DNA of 8,483 bases from Candidatus Rokuibacteriota bacterium (GTDB lineage: Bacteria > Methylomirabilota > Methylomirabilia > Rokubacteriales > CSP1-6): assembly GCA_003220195.1 (NCBI GenBank), contig QHRT01000147.1:1-8483 (forward strand). Direction: 5' to 3'. Below are positions 1-5,469 of the stretch, piece after piece. The notes below the pieces were generated by a model. That model was not told where the DNA came from. It made no database searches and saw only the letters and a program-made list of their open reading frames with translations. The translations under genes were made by a program, and so were the position numbers. Position 1 is the stretch's first letter. Each line of letters opens with the position of its first letter.

Positions 1-21
1 TCGGCATCTCCACGGGGCGCG

Positions 22-1728
22 TCACGGGATCGGGACGGGACTCTCCATGACGACGTCGATCAGCGACGGCCCGTCGTGCGCAACCGCTTCTTTGAGCGCG
101 GGCGCGAGCTCCTCAGGGCTCTCGACGCGGCGACCCGGAACGCCCATCGACTCGGCCATCCGATCGAAGCGGAGCGCGGGATCCGTCAGGTCCATCGCGA
201 CGAAGCGGCGGCCCCGCGCGGCGGCGCCCAGATACTCGACCATGTTCAGCTTCAGGATCCGGTAGGCCGCGTTGTTCAGCATGACGAACGTCACCGGGAT
301 CTTGTGGTGCGCCGCCGTCCAGAGCGCCGAGATCGAGTACATCGCGGCGCCGTCCGAGCACACGCCGACGACCTTTCTATCCGGCTGCGCGAGCTGCGCC
401 CCCAGACTGCCGGGCAAGCCGGGACCGATGCCACCGCCGCGCACGCGCACGAGGCGACCGGCTTCCATAGGCATGATCGCCTGCTGGAGGTGCGCCGAGT
501 TGGTGATCGCTTCGGCGAAGATCATGAAGTTGTCCGGGACGGCGTGACGGATCTCGTGCATCAGCCGCGGCGCGCTGATCGGCGTCGCGTCCCAGTTCTT
601 CTTCGCGTCTTCCCAGTACCGCGCGCGGGCCGTTCTGGTTCGCGCCCCGACCTCTTCCGCGCGCGCCGCCGCAGCACGTTGCTGATCCGGCGTCTGATGC
701 CGGCGCACCTGCTCCGTGAGCTCGGCGAGCGCGGCCTTCGGGTCCGCGAGGAACGCCAGGTCGGGTGTCAGGTTCTTGCCGATCTCCCACGGGTTCACGT
801 CGATCTGCACGAGCTTCGTCTTCGACGGGACCGGGCTCTCCGCGTCGGGAAAGATCAGCTGGAATATCGGCGCGCCGACGACCAGCAGCAGGTCGCACGT
901 CTCGAGCATCTTCTTCAACGGCCCGGGCGAGACGAAGTTCACGGCGCCGAGGTTCAACGGATGCTTCGCGGGCGCCGTGAACTCGGAGGCGTAGCACTCG
1001 AAGATCAGCACGCCGGCCACCTCCGCGAGCGCGACGACTTCCGGCTGGGCGTCGGCGAGCGCGACGCTGTCCGGCTGGGCGTCGGCGAGCGCGACGCTGT
1101 CGCCGACCATCAGTAGAGGATGCTCCGCGGCGACGAGCAGCGCGGCGACTTCCGCCATCCCCGCCGGATCGACGCGGCCGCGCCAGTTCGTGTACGTCGT
1201 CGGACGGATGTCGACGTCGGCCTCCTGGTCGAGCGTGTCCATCGGGAGCGCCAGGAACACCGGGCCCTGCGGCGGCTCCATCGCCACTTTGAACGCGCGG
1301 CGGAGCGCGCGCGGGACGTCGTGCGCGTGATGGATCTGCGCCGACCACTTGCAGATGGGCCGCGCCATGTCGACGAGCGGTCCCGACAGATGTGGCTCCT
1401 GCAAGAGCGTGCGGCCCGGCGATTGCCCCGCGTAGACGACGAGCGGCGTCTTGCCGATCGCCGCGTTGTGCATCATCCCGAGCGCGTTGCCGAGCCCGGG
1501 CGCGATGTGGACCTCGACGAACGCCGGCCGGCGCGTGACGCGCGCGTACGCGTCCGCCATGCTGATCGCGACGCCTTCGTGCAAGGCGAGCATGAACTCG
1601 ACTTGCGGATAATCTTGCAACACGTCCATGAACCCCTGCTCGGTCGTTCCGGGGTTCCCGAAGATGTGCCGGACCCCGTCGGCGATCAGCTGCTCGAGCA
1701 GCGCGCGCTTGCCGGTCATGCGTGGCAT
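22..1728 (-). CDS. Thiamine-diphosphate-dependent decarboxylase/synthase, benzoylformate decarboxylase / acetolactate synthase superfamily
   Basis: A 568-residue ThDP enzyme, the usual length for this superfamily, probably a cytoplasmic 2-oxo acid decarboxylase or carboligase; substrate unknown. The N-terminal PYR domain (about 1-170) has GNPGTTE at 24-30, the cofactor-activating Glu at E51 (ALHEG) and H74, spaced from E51 as the catalytic Glu and His70 are in Pseudomonas benzoylformate decarboxylase. The central domain is about 185-340. The C-terminal PP domain carries the Mg/diphosphate motif SDG (458-460) through N485-N486, followed at YSISALWTAA by near identity to benzoylformate decarboxylase. 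The second active-site His of that enzyme appears replaced by I292 in GAPIFQLI. Residues 210-229 are a perfect 10-residue duplication. The ATG at 1728 is chosen for a strong Shine-Dalgarno AAAGGAG (1735-1741) six bases upstream and because homology begins there; the frame stays open far upstream only as antisense to the DUF169 gene. Family is confident, exact reaction is not. Confidence 0.93.
   Translation of the reverse strand: MPRMTGKRALLEQLIADGVRHIFGNPGTTEQGFMDVLQDYPQVEFMLALHEGVAISMADAYARVTRRPAFVEVHIAPGLGNALGMMHNAAIGKTPLVVYAGQSPGRTLLQEPHLSGPLVDMARPICKWSAQIHHAHDVPRALRRAFKVAMEPPQGPVFLALPMDTLDQEADVDIRPTTYTNWRGRVDPAGMAEVAALLVAAEHPLLMVGDSVALADAQPDSVALADAQPEVVALAEVAGVLIFECYASEFTAPAKHPLNLGAVNFVSPGPLKKMLETCDLLLVVGAPIFQLIFPDAESPVPSKTKLVQIDVNPWEIGKNLTPDLAFLADPKAALAELTEQVRRHQTPDQQRAAAARAEEVGARTRTARARYWEDAKKNWDATPISAPRLMHEIRHAVPDNFMIFAEAITNSAHLQQAIMPMEAGRLVRVRGGGIGPGLPGSLGAQLAQPDRKVVGVCSDGAAMYSISALWTAAHHKIPVTFVMLNNAAYRILKLNMVEYLGAAARGRRFVAMDLTDPALRFDRMAESMGVPGRRVESPEELAPALKEAVAHDGPSLIDVVMESPVPIP
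1041..1100. repeat. Perfect 30-bp tandem duplication inside the ThDP-enzyme gene
   Basis: Two identical 30-base units abut at 1041-1070 and 1071-1100. They encode DSVALADAQP twice (residues 210-219 and 220-229 on the minus strand). A third, degenerate relative follows at about 1021-1040 (protein EVVALAEVA). The duplication is in frame and lies in the central domain between the LLMVGD strand and the next helix. Family members normally have only one such stretch, so one copy looks like an extra insertion. Confidence 0.95.
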
Positions 1729-1734
1729 ATCAAT

Positions 1735-1741
1735 CTCCTTT
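1735..1741 (-). promoter_or_regulatory. Shine-Dalgarno site of the ThDP-enzyme gene
   Basis: Read on the minus strand the site is AAAGGAG, six bases before the ATG at 1728. It fixes this start over the open frame that continues upstream. Confidence 0.85.
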
Positions 1742-1744
1742 AAT

Positions 1745-1764
1745 GGGGGCCTCGAAGGGCCCCC
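1745..1764. other. GC-rich hairpin in the leader of the ThDP-enzyme gene
   Basis: GGGGGCC (1745-1751) pairs perfectly with GGCCCCC (1758-1764) across a six-base loop. The hairpin ends three bases upstream of the minus-strand Shine-Dalgarno site. Next to it, GCCCCCC occurs twice (1759-1765 and 1768-1774), so the minus strand carries two G6 runs. There is no T tract, so a classical intrinsic terminator is unlikely. It may be an mRNA leader structure or a copy of a dispersed intergenic palindrome. Confidence 0.6.
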
Positions 1765-1774
1765 CAAGCCCCCC

Positions 1775-1790
1775 GGCGCTCGGAAGCGCC
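1775..1790. other. Second hairpin in the divergent intergenic region
   Basis: GGCGCT (1775-1780) and AGCGCC (1785-1790) form a perfect six-base-pair stem around a four-base loop. It lies ten bases from the preceding hairpin, and the two together make a paired structure. The rest of the gap (about 1791-1854) shows no promoter I can defend for either gene. Confidence 0.5.
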
Positions 1791-1864
1791 CCGGCATAGC
1801 CGTGGCGCTCCTCGGGCCCGCGCTCGGTTGTGTTGCTGACCCCGAACGCGAAGCGGAGGGTATC

Positions 1865-1876
1865 ATGTCGCCATGA
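1865..1876 (+). other. Three-codon leader ORF overlapping the DUF169 start
   Basis: ATG-TCG-CCA-TGA runs from 1865 to 1876, and its stop overlaps the DUF169 start codon as ATGA (1873-1876). A purine-rich GGAGGG lies at 1855-1860, four bases before this ATG and twelve before the DUF169 ATG, so neither spacing is ideal. It could be a translation-coupling leader or mere coincidence. Confidence 0.3.
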
Positions 1877-2673
1877 CGACCGAGACGTACGACTGGACAA
1901 CGATCGTCGACGAGCTGAACCAGCATCTCCGCCTCCGCTCGATTCCGATCGGCATGAAGCTCTTCGAGACGGTCGAGGAGATGGAAGCCATTCCGAAGAT
2001 CCGCCGGCCGCGCGCGAAGCACGCGACCGACCAGATCGTCGGGCAAGCGCGGCTGCTCGGCTGGACCATCGGCATCACTGTTGACGATCTCGTCGGCGCG
2101 CAGTGCGGCGCCGTCATCGGCCTTCATCCTCAGGACGACGAGTGGCGCTCGGGCAAAAGGATGGCGGGCGTCTGGTTCGAGACCGAGGCGGACGCGCGCC
2201 GACATCAAGAGGCGATGGATTGCGTGCCCTACGGTCGCTATCGCGCGATGGCCGTGTCGCCGCTCACGTCGGGTCGTCTGAACCCGCCGGACATCTGTCT
2301 GATCTTCGCCACGCCGGGCCAGATGATGTTCCTGATCAACGGGCTGCAGTGGTCCGGTTACAAGAAGCTGTCGTTCACGTCGGTCGGCGAGTCGGCGTGC
2401 GCCGATTCCTGGGGCAAGGCGCTCAAGACCGGCGAGCCGGCGCTGACCATTCCGTGCTACGCGGAGCGACGCTACGGCGGCGTGGCCGACGACGAGCTCC
2501 TGATGGCGATGCCGCCTCGCTATCTGCCGAAGACGATCGCGGGTCTCGCCGCGCTGGCGAAGAACGGGTTCAGGTATCCGCCGCCGCCGTACGGTGTTCA
2601 GGCGGATGCGACCGCCGGCATCGGCGGCTTCTACGCGTCGAAAGGGAAAGGCGAGGCTGGGGGGAAAAGCTAG
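1873..2673 (+). CDS. DUF169 family protein of unknown function
   Basis: A 266-residue protein that I recognise by overall pattern as DUF169 (COG2043), a family without an established biochemical role. Typical features are the N-terminal SIPIGMKLF segment (23-31), a cysteine in AQCGA (C78), the PPDICLIFATPGQMM segment (138-152), the SACADSW motif with C176, a further cysteine in TIPCYAERRYGG (C195), and DDELLMAMP near the end (206-214). I see no signal peptide or membrane segment, so it is probably cytoplasmic; the conserved cysteines could suggest metal or redox chemistry, which is inference only. The tail (about 243-266) is Gly/Ala/Lys-rich. The ATG at 1873 is chosen because the family's conserved region begins just after it. 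The gene diverges from the ThDP-enzyme gene, and its stop shares a CTAG with the convergent rhamnosidase stop. No terminator lies between them. Confidence 0.85.
   Translation: MTTETYDWTTIVDELNQHLRLRSIPIGMKLFETVEEMEAIPKIRRPRAKHATDQIVGQARLLGWTIGITVDDLVGAQCGAVIGLHPQDDEWRSGKRMAGVWFETEADARRHQEAMDCVPYGRYRAMAVSPLTSGRLNPPDICLIFATPGQMMFLINGLQWSGYKKLSFTSVGESACADSWGKALKTGEPALTIPCYAERRYGGVADDELLMAMPPRYLPKTIAGLAALAKNGFRYPPPPYGVQADATAGIGGFYASKGKGEAGGKS
2670..2673. other. CTAG palindrome forming the stop codons of two convergent genes
   Basis: TAG at 2671-2673 ends the DUF169 gene on the plus strand. The complement of 2670-2672 is TAG ending the rhamnosidase on the minus strand. The genes thus overlap by four bases, leaving no space for a terminator between them, so transcripts should run into each other unless terminated within coding sequence. 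Confidence 0.95.
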
Positions 2674-5387
2674 GTTCGGACGCGAAACCGGTAGGTGCCG
2701 GAGCCGACGCGGAGCACGAGCGAACCGTTCTCGATCGCCGTCACCTCGACCTCCTCGACCTCTCGCACCGGGCGTCCCGCTTCGCTGACCGATTCCGCGT
2801 CGCGCGCCGGCAGGAAGATCCTCGCCGTCGTGTTCGCCGGAATCGTCACGTCGAGGAGAAACGCGCCGTCTTCGATGCTCCAGTGCGTGGCGATCGGTCC
2901 CTTGACGCTGTCGTAGCGCGCCCGCGCCCACGTGAGACCGCCGCCCGGCCGCGGTTGGATGATGATCCGCTTGAAGCCGGGACCGTCCGTGTCGATTCCG
3001 GCCACGGTCGAGACGAGCCACTCGCCGACCGATCCGAACGCGTAATGACAGAACGAGTTCATTCTCGGATCCTGAAAGCCGTGCTCCTCGGTCCAGCTGT
3101 CCCATCGTTCCCAGAGCGACGTCGCCCCGTGGCGAATGCTGTAGCCCCACGACGGGAACGTCTCGGTCATGAGGAGACGGTACGCCGTGTCGAGACGGCC
3201 GGTCGCCGACAGCGCCGGCAGCAGGCACGCCGTGCCATGGAATCCGGTCGACAGGTGGTCGTCGCGCGCCGCGATGGCATCGTGGAGCCGCGCCGCCGCC
3301 GCGTGCCGGAGCGACTCGGGCAGGAGATCGAAATGAAGAGCGATCGCGTAGCACGTCTGCGTCTCTCCGGCGACGCGACCATCCGCCGAGACGTACGCGC
3401 GGTTGAAGGCGGCCGTGATGCCTTCGAGGAGGCGCTCGTATCGCGCGGCGTCCTCGCGCTTTTCAATGATCCTCGCCATCCGGGCCAGCAGCGCGGCACT
3501 GCGGGCGAAGTACGCGGTCGCCAGTACGCTCTTCGGCGTGCCGTCGTCGATGGCGAGCCAGTCGCCGAAGTTGGCGCCGGTGTGCCGGGTCCAGAGATGG
3601 TCGGGATTGGCTCGCGAGACGTACTCGACCCAGCGTTTCATCGCGTCGTAGTGCGCCTCGATGATGCGTCGGTCGCCGTAGACGGTGTAATGGACCCACG
3701 GGCAGATGATTCCGGCGTCAGCCCACCCGGGCGTCCCGGCGCCAGCCTCGGGCCAGCGCGGAGCGACCTCCGGATACACGCCGTCGTCGGATTGCGCGTC
3801 CGCCACGTCCACGAGCCACTTCGCGAAGAACGCCTCCACGTCCATCGTGGAGGTCGCGGTGCGCGCGAAGATCTGCGCGTCACCGAGCCAGCCGAGACGC
3901 TCGTCGCGCTGCGGGCAGTCCGTCGGGACGTCGACGAAGTTCGCCCGCTGCGTCCAGACGATGTTCCGGTGGAGCGTATTCAGTAGCGCCGCGGAGCACT
4001 CGAACTCACCGGCCATCGGCGCGGCGGAATGCGCGACCACACCGGTGACGGCATCGAGGCCGGGCGTGCCGGGATATCCCGTCATCTCCACGTACTGGAA
4101 GCCGTGATACGTGAACCGAGGCTCCCACTCATCAACACGGCCAGCGCAAACGTACGTGTCCGTGGCGCGCGCGCCGCGAAGATTGGCGCGGTACACGGTA
4201 CCGTCGCGATCGAGACGCTCGCCGAAGCGAATGACGATGCGCGTTCCCGGAGCGCCGTCCACCTTCAAGCGTACCCAGCCGGCGAAGTTCTGCCCCATGT
4301 CGAAGACGTGGCATCCCGCGCGCGGAGACCATGACCGCACGGGACGGATCTCACCTGTTTTCCGGATGGGCGCATGGAGCATTCCCCGAAGCCTGACGGT
4401 GACGCCTTCGGCGACCGTGACCCGAGCCCACGCGGAATCGTCGTGCCCCGGTGACGACCAGCCCGGCATCGCGCGTCTCGCGTCGTACGTCTCGCCCATC
4501 AGGAGATCGGCTTCCAGGTGAGGCCCTGTGGCCGCCTTCCACGTGGGATCGGTTCCGATGGTGATGACGCTTCCGTCCGCACACTCGATCTCGAGCTGCG
4601 CGATCAAGCGGGGCGCGACGCCGTAGTAACCGCGCTTGCCGCGGTGGCCGAGATATCCCGCATACCATCCGTCGGCGAGGATCGCGCCGATGGCGTTCTC
4701 GCCCTCGCGCAGAAGGCCGGTGACGTCGCAGGTCTGGTAATAGACGCGGTGACGGTAGTCGCTCCAGCCCGGCTTCAACAGCGCGTCGCCGACCCGCGTT
4801 CCGTTGATCTCGATCTCGTAGAGCCCGAGGGCGGACGCGTAGAGCGTTGCGCGCACGGCAGTCCGGCAGGTGAACGTTTTCCGGAAGTACGGGCAAGGCG
4901 CGAGCACCGGCTCGAAGCGTTCGCCAGCGGACGGTTCCTCGCCGCGCTCGGCGTTCGCGGTGATCGCGACGTGTCCTGACCGCGCGAGGGCGTCGTACGG
5001 CGCGTCGTATCCGATCCATTGCGCCTGCCAGTCCGCCGGCGCGAGGAGACCCATGGTCCAGGCGGCGATCGCACTCTGCGCGGACGCGCCGCCGTCCTTG
5101 TCCCACACCTGCACGGTCCAGGAGCAACGCTGCCGGCTCGAGAGCGGGGGACCTCCGTAGATCGCCGCGGTCTCGTCGCTGTGGGCTCGGCCGCTGTCCC
5201 AGAGCGTGCCGATGCCGCGCTCGAGCGCGTCACGACGATCGGACACGAGCACGCGGAACGCCGTTTGACGCTGACCGCGCTCGCCGGACTCGACGATCCA
5301 CGTCAACCGGGGACGAACGACGTCGATCCCGAGCGGATCGGTCAGGCCTTCGCAGCGCAGACGCGCGGGAATGAGCGACGTGATCAT
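2670..5387 (-). CDS. Alpha-L-rhamnosidase, glycoside hydrolase family 78
   Basis: A 905-residue GH78 enzyme that releases terminal alpha-L-rhamnose from oligosaccharides or glycosides by the inverting mechanism. In order: an N-terminal Ig/FN3-like domain (about 8-120, with PLGIDVVRPRLTW), beta-sandwich carbohydrate-binding domains (about 165-455, including CPYFRKTF, ILADGWYAGYLG and FDMGQNFAGWVRL), the (alpha/alpha)6 catalytic barrel (about 460-800) and a C-terminal beta domain (about 800-905). The acidic signature DCPQRDERLGW..GD (490-503) holds D490, the likely general acid E496 and D503; the likely general base is E760 in GATSLWERWDSW. No signal peptide is visible, so it should act in the cytoplasm on imported substrate, fitting the divergent ABC importer. 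The ATG at 5387 is chosen because homology starts a few residues later; an upstream ATG at 5522 would overlap the binding-protein gene and lies upstream of the likely promoter. No Shine-Dalgarno site precedes the chosen start. Confidence 0.95.
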   Translation of the reverse strand: MITSLIPARLRCEGLTDPLGIDVVRPRLTWIVESGERGQRQTAFRVLVSDRRDALERGIGTLWDSGRAHSDETAAIYGGPPLSSRQRCSWTVQVWDKDGGASAQSAIAAWTMGLLAPADWQAQWIGYDAPYDALARSGHVAITANAERGEEPSAGERFEPVLAPCPYFRKTFTCRTAVRATLYASALGLYEIEINGTRVGDALLKPGWSDYRHRVYYQTCDVTGLLREGENAIGAILADGWYAGYLGHRGKRGYYGVAPRLIAQLEIECADGSVITIGTDPTWKAATGPHLEADLLMGETYDARRAMPGWSSPGHDDSAWARVTVAEGVTVRLRGMLHAPIRKTGEIRPVRSWSPRAGCHVFDMGQNFAGWVRLKVDGAPGTRIVIRFGERLDRDGTVYRANLRGARATDTYVCAGRVDEWEPRFTYHGFQYVEMTGYPGTPGLDAVTGVVAHSAAPMAGEFECSAALLNTLHRNIVWTQRANFVDVPTDCPQRDERLGWLGDAQIFARTATSTMDVEAFFAKWLVDVADAQSDDGVYPEVAPRWPEAGAGTPGWADAGIICPWVHYTVYGDRRIIEAHYDAMKRWVEYVSRANPDHLWTRHTGANFGDWLAIDDGTPKSVLATAYFARSAALLARMARIIEKREDAARYERLLEGITAAFNRAYVSADGRVAGETQTCYAIALHFDLLPESLRHAAAARLHDAIAARDDHLSTGFHGTACLLPALSATGRLDTAYRLLMTETFPSWGYSIRHGATSLWERWDSWTEEHGFQDPRMNSFCHYAFGSVGEWLVSTVAGIDTDGPGFKRIIIQPRPGGGLTWARARYDSVKGPIATHWSIEDGAFLLDVTIPANTTARIFLPARDAESVSEAGRPVREVEEVEVTAIENGSLVLRVGSGTYRFRVRT

Positions 5388-5402
5388 GAACCGCGGCGAG
5401 GG

Positions 5403-5432
5403 ATTATAGGCCTTGACGCGATCCGATGTCGG
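5403..5432 (-). promoter_or_regulatory. Candidate sigma70-type promoter of the rhamnosidase gene
   Basis: On the minus strand, TATAAT (5403-5408) matches the -10 consensus perfectly, and CCGACA (5427-5432) matches four of six -35 positions with an 18-base spacer. TATAAT stands out in such GC-rich DNA. The predicted transcript would begin near 5396, only about nine bases before the ATG at 5387, so it would be nearly leaderless. This agrees with the missing Shine-Dalgarno site. Confidence 0.55.
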
Positions 5433-5441
5433 GGCTAAAGA
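5413..5441 (+). promoter_or_regulatory. Candidate promoter of the ABC importer operon
   Basis: TTGACG (5413-5418) matches five of six -35 positions. With a 17-base spacer it is followed by TAAAGA (5436-5441), a weak -10 matching three of six. The -35 lies inside the spacer of the opposing rhamnosidase promoter, so RNA polymerase probably could not use both at once. The weak -10 would suit an activated or tightly controlled promoter. Confidence 0.35.
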
Positions 5442-5455
5442 CGGAAGATCCGTCT
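5439..5455. promoter_or_regulatory. Perfect dyad, candidate operator or leader hairpin of the importer operon
   Basis: AGACGGA and TCCGTCT form perfect seven-base inverted arms around AGA. The dyad overlaps the end of the candidate -10 and the expected transcription start, and ends two bases before the Shine-Dalgarno site. It is well placed for a repressor to block transcription; as RNA it would be a short hairpin next to the ribosome site. No regulator gene is in the window, so the binding protein cannot be named. Confidence 0.45.
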
Positions 5456-5457
5456 CG

Positions 5458-5463
5458 AGGAGG
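5458..5463 (+). promoter_or_regulatory. Shine-Dalgarno site of the substrate-binding protein gene
   Basis: AGGAGG, within GAGGAGGA (5457-5464), lies six bases before the ATG at 5470. It fixes this start over the open frame that reaches back to 5413. Confidence 0.85.
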
Positions 5464-5469
5464 ATCGTC

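Noticed and set aside
1..13. Possible start of another minus-strand gene (GTG at 13 or ATG at 7) just after the ThDP-enzyme stop.
   Set aside because: Only four codons or fewer are visible and there is no properly spaced Shine-Dalgarno site, so it cannot be supported.
76..1116. Plus-strand open frame opposite the ThDP enzyme.
   Set aside because: A shadow of the minus-strand gene with no family features.
1745..1790. A riboswitch or bidirectional terminator in the divergent gap.
   Set aside because: The gap lies between divergent 5' ends, has no T tracts, and I recognise no riboswitch core; only simple hairpins are supported.
1729..3354. Upstream continuation of the ThDP-enzyme reading frame on the minus strand, which would give a protein of about 1110 residues.
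   Set aside because: The extension is low-complexity Arg-rich sequence antisense to the DUF169 and rhamnosidase regions; the strong Shine-Dalgarno site and homology start at 1728.
2103..3986. Long plus-strand open frame (627 codons).
   Set aside because: It covers the DUF169 gene out of frame and runs antisense to the rhamnosidase; the Arg-rich composition is typical of shadow frames in GC-rich DNA.
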